Of a stretch of 12,429 nt of DNA, positions 6,206 to 12,429 are shown in pieces; the first letter of the stretch is position 1, and each line of letters begins with the position of its first letter. This DNA is from Bacteroidales bacterium (lineage in GTDB: Bacteria; Bacteroidota; Bacteroidia; Bacteroidales; P3): assembly GCA_016281475.1 (NCBI GenBank), contig JAEEIS010000232.1, positions 1-12,429 of the forward strand, written 5' to 3'. A program made the translations under genes and the position numbers. A model generated the notes under the pieces. That model had not been told where the DNA came from, ran no database searches, and saw only the letters and a program-made list of their open reading frames with translations.

Positions 6206-6715
6206 CTAACTATGTTTTACTTTATTTCCTTTTTGATGTTTCTTCAATTCTTTGTTACACTTTTCAAGCAGCTCTTCCATACTCATACCACTCATGTCTT
6301 CCAAGATAAAATATATGGCACCCGAAAAATCATAGTTTACTCGTGCCAAGAAGCGTCGGAACGCTGTGGGCAGCTCCTTAATCTCCTTCTCAGTGTCGCG
6401 GGTAAAAACCTTTATTTGATTCTGATACCGGGTTTTCCAGGTGCCAAAGCCCTCAATCCTGTTCCAAGGAATAGGGGTCTTTTTGCCGAAAAAACCGACA
6501 ATGACAAGATTCTCGTTGGTGAACAAGACTGACTGCGAACCGATGACCACTCGGGCAAAATTCATAAAGTTTATTAGCAACACTAAGGTAAAAAAGGCGA
6601 AGCAAGCCCACGCTTTCCATGTATTATCTTCTACTGCCATCCCAATGGAAACAGCCCAAAAAAGCAGGGAGGCAAGCGTCGCCAAGCCCCATTTCAGTTT
6701 GTTCTTAAGGTTCAT
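6206..6715 (-). CDS. Two-helix membrane protein of unknown function inside the pyrK-pyrD operon
   Basis: 169-residue protein. Two hydrophobic segments lie near the N-terminus (about 9-27, [14 protein letters not shown] region, and about 34-54, [14 protein letters not shown] region), joined by a short acidic loop. A soluble domain of roughly 110 residues follows. It reads as alternating beta strands ([45 protein letters not shown]) and ends in an amphipathic helix [15 protein letters not shown]. The IPW-x-x-I turn and closing helix resemble small bacterial PH-like or STM3941-type membrane proteins; this is a visual impression only. It starts 3 bases after the pyrK stop and ends 1 base before the pyrD start, so it must be co-transcribed with them. 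Two positively charged termini predict both on the cytoplasmic side. No enzymatic motif is visible. Confidence 0.85.
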   Translation of the reverse strand: MNLKNKLKWGLATLASLLFWAVSIGMAVEDNTWKAWACFAFFTLVLLINFMNFARVVIGSQSVLFTNENLVIVGFFGKKTPIPWNRIEGFGTWKTRYQNQIKVFTRDTEKEIKELPTAFRRFLARVNYDFSGAIYFILEDMSGMSMEELLEKCNKELKKHQKGNKVKHS

Positions 6716-6718
6716 AAC

Positions 6719-7489
6719 CTACTTGTTTTCAAGAAAACCGGCCAGTTTGGTCACATCAAACACGGGACCCTCTTTGCAGACGCATTTGTGACCATCGACA
6801 GTGTCAGTGACACAGCAGAGGCAGGCACCGATGCCACATGCCATCATATTCTCGAGCGACACCTCGCAGGGGATACCCTTCTCCACGGCATAGCGACCCA
6901 CCGCCTTCATCATGGGGGTAGGTCCACAGGTGCAGATGTGGTCGTAGTCGGCAGCGAAGAGAGGGTGCTGCGTAACGAGGCCTTTTTCTCCCAAAGAGCC
7001 GTCCTCGGTGGCGTATAGCACCTTGCCGAAGGGTTCAAAGGCTTCGCGCACGGGTATCAGCTCCTTGGTACGGCCACCCAGCAGGATGGTGGGACGGACG
7101 CCCTTGTCGTTATAGCACTTGGCAAGGTGGAGCAGCGGAGCGATACCGGCACCGCCACCTACCAATAAGGGATTAGAGCCTTGGACGGAGAAGCCATGTC
7201 CCAACGGGTAGACCAGATTGAGGGTGTCGCCCTCCGTGAGGGTGGCAAGCTGGCGGGTGCCGTTGCCCACAATCTGGATGAGGAGGGTGAGGGTGTTGTC
7301 CGTGGGGTCCACGTCGTGGATGGAGATGGGGCGGCGCAACATCACTTGGCGACAGCCACGCACTTCCACCTCGACAAATTGACCTGCGACGATAGGCGGC
7401 AGCGTGTCGGGATGGCGCAACGTGAGGGAGAAATAATGACTGCCCAGCTGCTGTCGGCGCACAATAGTAAAATCGGTAATATGCTTCAT
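6719..7489 (-). CDS. pyrK: Dihydroorotate dehydrogenase B, electron-transfer subunit
   Basis: Iron-sulfur flavoprotein that carries electrons from PyrD to NAD+. The 256-residue protein has the ferredoxin-reductase layout. The FAD-binding barrel has MLRRPISIHDV (50-60; RRPIS is the flavin motif). The NAD-binding domain has GGGAGIAP (111-118) and TCGPTPMM (187-194). The C-terminal [2Fe-2S] loop has Cys218, Cys223, Cys226 and Cys238 followed by KEGPVFD, the PyrK pattern. An extra Cys225 and Cys236 sit in the same loop. Start is the ATG at 7489-7487, preceded by TAAAGGAAAT, a rare purine-rich site for this genome. It is the first gene of the operon, about 70 bases from the leftward box of the bidirectional promoter. 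Confidence 0.96.
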   Translation of the reverse strand: MKHITDFTIVRRQQLGSHYFSLTLRHPDTLPPIVAGQFVEVEVRGCRQVMLRRPISIHDVDPTDNTLTLLIQIVGNGTRQLATLTEGDTLNLVYPLGHGFSVQGSNPLLVGGGAGIAPLLHLAKCYNDKGVRPTILLGGRTKELIPVREAFEPFGKVLYATEDGSLGEKGLVTQHPLFAADYDHICTCGPTPMMKAVGRYAVEKGIPCEVSLENMMACGIGACLCCVTDTVDGHKCVCKEGPVFDVTKLAGFLENK

Positions 7490-7559
7490 ATTTCCTTTAG
7501 CAATTAATGATTAGGGCTTAGCCCACCAGGGGCGTTGCCAACATTTCTTACAAACAAAA

Positions 7560-7592
7560 TGCAAAAATACGAAAAAAAATCGTACTTTTGCA
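7560..7592. promoter_or_regulatory. Near-symmetric bidirectional promoter between pyrK and recR
   Basis: Two Bacteroidota -7 boxes (consensus TAnnTTTG) face away from each other. The rightward one is TACTTTTG at 7583-7590. The leftward one is TATTTTTG (plus-strand CAAAAATA, 7562-7569). They are part of an inverted repeat, TGCAAAAATACGA and TCGTACTTTTGCA, 12 of 13 positions matching, around a seven-A centre. The rightward leader to recR is about 30 bases; the leftward leader to pyrK is about 65. No separate -33 boxes are obvious; each would fall inside or beyond the opposite -7 box. Confidence 0.7.
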
Positions 7593-7628
7593 TTTTCAAT
7601 CACAAAAAACAGGATTACCTATACAGAA

Positions 7629-8243
7629 ATGCAACTGCCCTCGACCACCCTATCCCAAGCCGTAGATGCCCTTGCCACCCTGCCCGGTGTAGGCAAACGC
7701 TCGGCATTGCGATTTGCGCTGCACCTGCTCAAGCAACCCGTCAACGAGGTGCTGCAGCTGTCGGAGTCGGTGCGCAAACTTGCCACCGATATCCACTACT
7801 GCCAGATTTGCCACTGCATCAGCGACACCGACATCTGCCCTATCTGCGCCAGCCCCAAGCGGACGCAGAGCATCGTGTGCGTGGTGGAGAATGTGCAGGA
7901 CGTGATGGCAATTGAGAACACACAGCAATATCGGGGGCTGTATCACGTGCTGGGAGGGGTCATCTCGCCCATTGACGGCATCGGCATCCGCGACCTGAAT
8001 ATCGAATCGCTCCTGCAACGTGTGCAGCAGGGCATCCCTTCGTCTGTGGAAGAGGTGATATTGGCCCTGCCCACCACCATGGAAGGCGACACGACCAACT
8101 TCTACCTGAACAAACAATTGCAGCCTCTTGGAGTAAAAGTAACAACCATCGCCCGCGGCATTGCCATCGGCGACAACCTGGAGTATGCCGACGAAATCAC
8201 ACTCGGACGATCCATCGTTCACCGAGTTCCATTTGCAGAATAA
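7629..8243 (+). CDS. recR: Recombination mediator protein RecR
   Basis: Acts with RecF and RecO to load RecA on gapped DNA. The 204-residue length is normal. Order of domains: helix-hairpin-helix with LPGVGKRSALRFA (18-30); a four-cysteine zinc finger with Cys58, Cys61, Cys70 and Cys73 (CQIC...CPIC); a Toprim domain starting IVCVVENVQDVMAIE (82-96) with Glu87; HVLGGVISPIDGIG (106-119), the family signature; and the Walker-like C-terminal region ending LEYADEITLGRSIVHR. It is the first gene of a rightward cluster and starts without a Shine-Dalgarno sequence about 38 bases after the promoter box. The NagZ-type gene follows after 12 bases. Confidence 0.98.
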   Translation: MQLPSTTLSQAVDALATLPGVGKRSALRFALHLLKQPVNEVLQLSESVRKLATDIHYCQICHCISDTDICPICASPKRTQSIVCVVENVQDVMAIENTQQYRGLYHVLGGVISPIDGIGIRDLNIESLLQRVQQGIPSSVEEVILALPTTMEGDTTNFYLNKQLQPLGVKVTTIARGIAIGDNLEYADEITLGRSIVHRVPFAE

Positions 8244-8255
8244 TACAACAGCTAT

Positions 8256-9416
8256 ATGAAGAAACAATTCAGCCTCTTACTCACATTATTTATGGCACTG
8301 TGCAACATTGCATGCAGCCAGAATGCCAACGACCAGTCCAAACCTGCCACACCTAAGGCCTCCATTTCAGAACACGACCAACTGCTGAAGGACATCGGAG
8401 AGATGCTTCTAGTGGGGTTCCGCGGCACCACATTGGACGAGAACAACCATATTATCCGCGACATAACAAAATATCACGTGGGCAACGTCATCCTGTTTGA
8501 ATACGATGCCCCGACGGGGACGCGCCACCGCAACATCTCCTCGCCGGAACAGGTCAAGCAACTCTGCCAAGACCTGCAGAAATATGCCAACGGGCACCTG
8601 CTGATAGGCATAGACCAGGAGGGGGGCAACGTGACCCGCCTGCGCACGCAGGATGGTTTTCCGAAGACCCTCACGGCGCAGGCCTCGGCTCAGGCAGGCG
8701 ACAAGAGCGTGACAGACAACGCTCGCACCGTTGCCACGGAGCTGAGCAAGGCCGGCATCAACCTGAACTTTGCCCCTTGCGTGGACGTGAACACCAATCC
8801 CTCATGCCCCATCATCGGCAAACTGGGACGCAGCTTCTCCAACGACCCCAAGCGCGTCGCACAATGTGCCCGCATTTGGATTGATGTCCAGCAGAAGGCA
8901 GGTATCGTGTCGTGCCTCAAGCACTTCCCCGGACATGGCAGTGCCTCGGGCGACACCCATGCAGGACTTGTAGACGTGACCAAGACATGGAATGAAAACG
9001 AATTGGAGCCTTATCGCCAACTGATTGACGGTGGCGGCGTGGAGATGGTGATGGTGGCCCACGTCATCAACAAGCAGATGGGTGACGACCTGCCCGCATC
9101 GCTCTCGCCCACAGTGGTGCAGAACAAGCTACGCAACGAGCTTGGTTTCAATGGCGTGGTAGTTACCGACGACCTCGCCATGGGAGCCATCACGAAGCAC
9201 TACGGACTGGAAGAGGCCCTGAAGATGGCCATCCTGGCGGGCTGCGACATGCTATGCTTGTCGAACAACGGGGGCGGCACCTACGACCCCGAACTGGTGC
9301 CACATGCCGTCGAGGCTATTCTCCAGATGGTTGAGAATGGCGAACTCGATACCAATGACATCCACACTGCGGCCGAGCGCATCCGCGCCCTCAAAAAGGC
9401 CCACTCAATCAAATAG
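8256..9416 (+). CDS. Glycoside hydrolase family 3 lipoprotein, NagZ-type beta-N-acetylhexosaminidase
   Basis: 386-residue enzyme likely to release N-acetylglucosamine from peptidoglycan fragments or other glycans. The N-terminal MKKQFSLLLTLFMALCNIAC is a lipoprotein signal with the lipidated Cys at residue 20 (the -3 residue, Asn, is atypical), so the enzyme is probably membrane-anchored and periplasmic or surface-exposed. The TIM barrel carries LLIGIDQEGGNVTRL (115-129) and the diagnostic NagZ loop KHFPGHGSASGDTH (222-235), whose Asp233-His235 pair is the acid/base dyad of this subgroup. The likely nucleophile is Asp305 in VVTDDLAMGAI. There is no second GH3 domain, matching single-domain NagZ enzymes. 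It lies between recR and smpB with gaps of 12 and 15 bases, so probably one transcript. The divergent operon encodes a GlcNAc-kinase-like protein. Family certain; exact substrate inferred. Confidence 0.93.
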   Translation: MKKQFSLLLTLFMALCNIACSQNANDQSKPATPKASISEHDQLLKDIGEMLLVGFRGTTLDENNHIIRDITKYHVGNVILFEYDAPTGTRHRNISSPEQVKQLCQDLQKYANGHLLIGIDQEGGNVTRLRTQDGFPKTLTAQASAQAGDKSVTDNARTVATELSKAGINLNFAPCVDVNTNPSCPIIGKLGRSFSNDPKRVAQCARIWIDVQQKAGIVSCLKHFPGHGSASGDTHAGLVDVTKTWNENELEPYRQLIDGGGVEMVMVAHVINKQMGDDLPASLSPTVVQNKLRNELGFNGVVVTDDLAMGAITKHYGLEEALKMAILAGCDMLCLSNNGGGTYDPELVPHAVEAILQMVENGELDTNDIHTAAERIRALKKAHSIK

Positions 9417-9431
9417 CCAACATAACACGCA

Positions 9432-9887
9432 ATGGAAGAAAAGAACATCATAGAAATCAAGAATAAAAGGGCAGAATACGAATACTTCCTGCTTGACGAC
9501 TATACCGCAGGCATCGTGCTGACGGGCACCGAAATCAAATCTATCCGCGACGGCAAGGCAAACCTTACCGACGCCTATTGCGTATTCATTGGGCACGAGC
9601 TGTTTGTAAGGCAGATGCACATATCGGAATACCGCTTCGGTTCCTACCTTAACCACCCGGCCAAACGCGACCGCAAACTACTGCTGAACAAACGCGAACT
9701 GCATAAACTGCAAAATAAAATCAAGGAACGCGGATTCACCATCATACCTGTCAAGCTCTTCGTCAACCCGCAAGGGAGGGCAAAGCTACTCATCTCGTTG
9801 GCCAAGGGTAAGAAATTCTACGATAAGCGCGAAAGCATCAAGGAGAAAGACACACGCCGCGACATGGAGCGCGTGCTCAGACGATAA
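9432..9887 (+). CDS. smpB: SsrA-binding protein SmpB
   Basis: Small RNA-binding protein that brings tmRNA to stalled ribosomes for trans-translation. At 151 residues it has the usual length and layout: N-terminal [35 protein letters not shown], with the conserved GTE-x-KS-x-R turn; [23 protein letters not shown]; and the basic C-terminal tail [22 protein letters not shown] that folds into the decoding centre. It starts 15 bases after the NagZ-type gene and is last in the cluster. A structured repeat begins four bases after its stop codon. No tmRNA gene was seen in the window. Confidence 0.98.
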   Translation: MEEKNIIEIKNKRAEYEYFLLDDYTAGIVLTGTEIKSIRDGKANLTDAYCVFIGHELFVRQMHISEYRFGSYLNHPAKRDRKLLLNKRELHKLQNKIKERGFTIIPVKLFVNPQGRAKLLISLAKGKKFYDKRESIKEKDTRRDMERVLRR

Positions 9888-9890
9888 AAA

Positions 9891-10042
9891 ATTGCTTGAT
9901 TGTTTGAATGTGTAATTGGTTCTTATTACCCCGGCCTAGCGGCAAACATACACTGGATGTTTGCTTCCCTCTAAAGAAGGGACGCTGACGCACAACATAC
10001 GCAAACAATCAGGCAATATAAAACATAAATAATCAGGCAATA
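9891..10042 (+). repeat. Third structured repeat copy between smpB and lysC
   Basis: Inverted arms ATTGCTTGATTGTTTG (9891-9906) and CAAACAATCAGGCAAT (10002-10017) match at 15 of 16 positions. Between them is core copy C: the 21-bp block identical to 3033-3053 (9927-9947, opposite strand); hairpin 1 with stem GCAAACAT / ATGTTTGC and loop ACACTGG (9942-9964); hairpin 2 with stem TCCCT / AGGGA and loop CTAAAGA (9966-9982); and GACGCTGACGC (9981-9991), shared with copy A. A second copy of AATCAGGCAATA follows at 10031-10042, 24 bp after the first (10007-10018), directly abutting the lysC ATG. No coding potential. It could terminate smpB transcription, but there is no T-run after the stems. Confidence 0.8.
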
Positions 10043-11299
10043 ATGAAAGTATTCAAATTCGGCGGAGCATCCGTCAACAGCGCGGCGGCAGTGCGCAACA
10101 TGGCAACCATCGTGGGTGCACATACAGGCGAACCACTGGTGGTTGTGGTCTCTGCCATGGGCAAAACCACCAACATGCTCGAGCAGTTAGTGCCAGGAGT
10201 ACGGCCTGTCGAGGAACATCCGGCATTGTTGGAACAGGTGCATGACTACCACTTACAAATACTACACGGTCTCTTCACCAATGCCGACCATGCTGTTTTC
10301 AAAGACTTTGACCGCTTTTTCACACAACTAAAGAAACAGGCATCGCAACCCGCGACCAACTACAATTTCGACTACGACCAAACTGTCTGCTTCGGTGAAC
10401 TAATCTCCACCACTATCGTCAGCCATTATCTAAACAGTATCGGACTAGAAAACAAGTGGGTTGACATCCGCCAAGTTGTCCGCACCGACAACCACTTTAG
10501 AGAGGGCATCGTGGACTTTGAAACCACCAAGGCGGCCAGCAAGGTATTTCAAGCATCTGATTCCATGATATATGTCACGCAAGGCTTCATTGCCGGCACT
10601 GCCGACGGACACACCACCACGCTGGGGCGCGAAGGCAGCGACTACAGCGCGGCCATCCTCTCCTACTGCCTTGATGCCGAGAGTATGACAATATGGAAGG
10701 ACGTGCCAGGATTTCTGAATGCCGACCCAAAATATTTTTCCGACACGGTTAAAATTGAGCAAATACCATACAACGAGGCGATTGAGCTAGCCTACTACGG
10801 AGCGAGCGTCATCCACCCCAAGACGGTAAAACCTATTCAGAACAAGAACATTAAACTACACATCAAGTCGTTCGTCACACCCGAGGCGACGGGCTCAGTC
10901 ATCGGCCCGTTTGCAACCATACGACCCCTGACACCCCTCTATATCTTTAAAAACAACCAGACACTATTGTCGGTGCTGCCGAAAGACTTCAGTTTCATTG
11001 CCGAGGACAATCTGCAAACTATCTTTACTGCCCTTGCAGAACTGAATATCCGCGTCAACCTGATGCAGAACTCGGCACTGAGTTTCTCCCTCTGCATAGA
11101 CGACAACGAACTGCTGCTAGAACAACTGCGCCAACGGCTCGCATCGCAATTCCACCTACGCTATAATCGCGGCCTTCAGCTTATCACCATACGGTACTAC
11201 ACACAGCAGATTATCGACACCATAGTCGCCGGACGGCCAATCCTGTTGCAACAACGCTCACGCACCACCACACAACTATTAGTACAGCAACCCAAATGA
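10043..11299 (+). CDS. lysC: Aspartokinase (monofunctional)
   Basis: Phosphorylates aspartate, the first step to lysine, threonine and methionine (and to diaminopimelate for the cell wall). The 418-residue protein begins MKVFKFGGASV, the amino-acid-kinase signature. It has VVVVSAMGKTTNML (33-46), CFGELIS (116-122), TTLGREGSDYSAA (192-204), WKDVPGFLNADPK (218-230) and YYGASVIHPKT (251-261). The C-terminal 110 or so residues form the regulatory ACT region (IFKNNQTLLSVLPKDFSF onward). There is no homoserine dehydrogenase domain. It is slightly shorter than many aspartokinases. The ATG directly follows the AATCAGGCAATA repeat, and no TAnnTTTG box is visible upstream. The stop overlaps the aroB start (ATGA). 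The lysC label reflects function, not a tested feedback type. Confidence 0.95.
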   Translation: MKVFKFGGASVNSAAAVRNMATIVGAHTGEPLVVVVSAMGKTTNMLEQLVPGVRPVEEHPALLEQVHDYHLQILHGLFTNADHAVFKDFDRFFTQLKKQASQPATNYNFDYDQTVCFGELISTTIVSHYLNSIGLENKWVDIRQVVRTDNHFREGIVDFETTKAASKVFQASDSMIYVTQGFIAGTADGHTTTLGREGSDYSAAILSYCLDAESMTIWKDVPGFLNADPKYFSDTVKIEQIPYNEAIELAYYGASVIHPKTVKPIQNKNIKLHIKSFVTPEATGSVIGPFATIRPLTPLYIFKNNQTLLSVLPKDFSFIAEDNLQTIFTALAELNIRVNLMQNSALSFSLCIDDNELLLEQLRQRLASQFHLRYNRGLQLITIRYYTQQIIDTIVAGRPILLQQRSRTTTQLLVQQPK

Positions 11300-12345
11300 A
11301 AACCATACTACCCACCCGTACCTCGTCGCTAAGCCGACTGAGCCGCACCCTGACAGGCAAAGACTATCAGAACGCACGATTCTTTATTCTCGTGGACGAA
11401 AATACATACAATCACTGCCTTGCACAACTGGTGTCGCAAGTAGAACGATTGCAGGAAGCCGAATTTTTGGAAGTCCCCATAGGAGAAGAGTGTAAGGATA
11501 TTGCGATAGCCACCCAACTATGGTCCACCCTGCTGGAAAGTGGCGCAGACCGTAAGAGCATACTAGTCAACCTTGGAGGAGGATGTGTGAGCGATCTAGG
11601 GGGATTTGTCGCAGCTGGCTACAATCGAGGCATACGCTATATCAACATACCCACCACCCTCATCGGAATGATAGATGCCTCCGTCGGCGGGAAAACAGCC
11701 CTCAACTTGGAAGGATGCAAGAACCCCATCGGATTTTTCTACCCACCAGAGATCACATGCATAGAGCCCTCCTTTCTCAACACACTGCCCGACCCCGAAA
11801 TATTTAACGGGGTCTTTGAGATGTTGAAAACCTTTATGATTGGCGACCCGAATGAATATGACCACCTATGCCGCATGATAATGGATGGCACGCTGGACAT
11901 GGAGCCCGACATGATTGCATCGTGTGTGAGAATTAAGGAGGCCGTGGTGAAGAGAGACCCCATGGACAAGGATGTCCGACACATTCTGAATCTGGGCCAC
12001 ACCTTCGGCCACGCTATCGAATCCTACAGCCAACAGACTGGCAAACCCTACGGTCACGGCACATCAGTGGGCATTGGCTTGATGTGTACCCTTTACCTCT
12101 CTGTTACGAAGCTAGGCTTACCCCAAGCATGTCTCGACCACTACCGTAGTGTGGCGACAAAACTCATAGAACTACCTCATTACACCCTGCGCGACACCGA
12201 AGTACTCCTCTCCTTTATGCGCCAAGACAAGAAGAACGCCGATGGTAAGATACGCTGCGTGCTGCTTAAAGAACTGGGAGCCCCCGTCATCGACCTTGCC
12301 GTTGACGAGAATGAGATTCGTGACGCACTGTTAAAAATATCATAG
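11296..12345 (+). CDS. aroB: 3-dehydroquinate synthase
   Basis: Converts DAHP to 3-dehydroquinate, the second step of the shikimate pathway, using NAD+ and a divalent metal. The 349-residue protein has the NAD-binding LVNLGGGCVSDLGGFVAAGYNRG (GGGCVSD at 94-100), the block IPTTLIGMIDASVGGKTALN (118-137), and KNPIGFFYPP (142-151). The metal ligands are in place: Glu175 (NGVFEMLK), His235 (NLGHTFGHAIE) and His254 (YGHGTSVGIG). The GVFEMLK segment differs from the more usual G-x-AE-x-IK, but the key Glu and Lys are kept. Start overlaps the lysC stop (ATGA), implying coupling. A lipoprotein gene starts 1 base after its stop. Confidence 0.96.
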   Translation: MKTILPTRTSSLSRLSRTLTGKDYQNARFFILVDENTYNHCLAQLVSQVERLQEAEFLEVPIGEECKDIAIATQLWSTLLESGADRKSILVNLGGGCVSDLGGFVAAGYNRGIRYINIPTTLIGMIDASVGGKTALNLEGCKNPIGFFYPPEITCIEPSFLNTLPDPEIFNGVFEMLKTFMIGDPNEYDHLCRMIMDGTLDMEPDMIASCVRIKEAVVKRDPMDKDVRHILNLGHTFGHAIESYSQQTGKPYGHGTSVGIGLMCTLYLSVTKLGLPQACLDHYRSVATKLIELPHYTLRDTEVLLSFMRQDKKNADGKIRCVLLKELGAPVIDLAVDENEIRDALLKIS

Positions 12346-12346
12346 A

Positions 12347-12429
12347 ATGAGACACCTACACTACTTTATATTTGCACTATGCCTCATGTTGTCACTTACC
12401 TCATGCCGACAACAGTACCCACCACTACC
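12347..12429 (+). CDS. Lipoprotein, N-terminal fragment (cut by window end)
   Basis: An ATG at 12347, one base after the aroB stop, opens a frame to the window end. Its start, MRHLHYFIFALCLMLSLTSC, is a lipoprotein signal peptide with lipobox LTSC and lipidated Cys at residue 20, followed by RQQYPP. Only about 27 residues are visible, so no family can be named. Position suggests it is the third gene of a lysC-aroB transcript. Confidence 0.7.
   Translation, partial: MRHLHYFIFALCLMLSLTSCRQQYPPL

Noticed and set aside
5335..6309. Forward open frame of 324 codons
   Set aside because: Antisense to pyrD, a secure gene; the forward protein has no recognisable domain.
9891..10017. Classical rho-independent terminator after smpB
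   Set aside because: Stems are present but no T-run follows either one, and the shared core with 2970-3054 indicates a dispersed repeat.

Overview
The window looks like chromosomal DNA of a Bacteroidota bacterium, most likely order Bacteroidales. The evidence is a protein with a type IX secretion C-terminal sorting domain, a Bacteroidota-specific DUF5606-like protein, several lipoproteins, few Shine-Dalgarno sites, and promoter boxes of the Bacteroidota form TAnnTTTG. Nearly all of it is core housekeeping sequence. The accessory and unusual material sits in the gaps between genes.

Layout. From 1 to 2683 three genes read leftward: a DUF5606-like protein with a basic tail, a lipoprotein, and metG (methionyl-tRNA synthetase, cut by the window start). 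The lipoprotein stop overlaps the metG start as ATGA. From 2684 to 3121 is a gene-free stretch holding two copies of a structured repeat between inverted AT-rich arms. From 3122 to 3938 lies a leftward gene for a small secreted protein (signal peptide, fibronectin-III-like domain, type IX sorting domain), broken by an in-frame TGA in the signal peptide and by a one-base frameshift. From 3939 to 4456 is a second gene-free stretch with three triloop hairpins, two promoter-like boxes and an exact 10-bp-phased array of six TACnG sites.

From 4457 to 7489 a tight leftward operon runs pyrK, an unknown two-helix membrane protein, pyrD, and a BadF/N-acetylglucosamine-kinase-type ATPase. PyrK and PyrD form the NAD-dependent dihydroorotate dehydrogenase of pyrimidine synthesis. 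A nearly symmetric bidirectional promoter at 7560-7592 separates this operon from a rightward cluster: recR, a NagZ-type glycoside hydrolase family 3 lipoprotein, and smpB. A third copy of the structured repeat follows smpB. Then come lysC (aspartokinase) and aroB (3-dehydroquinate synthase), which overlap by ATGA, and the first 83 bases of another lipoprotein gene.

Pathways represented are pyrimidine synthesis, the entry to the aspartate family and aromatic amino acids, recombinational repair, trans-translation, and possibly peptidoglycan or amino-sugar recycling (the NagZ-type enzyme and the kinase lie in the two divergent operons). No tRNA, rRNA, transposase or CRISPR array was seen. The best candidates for something undescribed are the recurring structured element that begins right after stop codons and the helically phased TACnG array.
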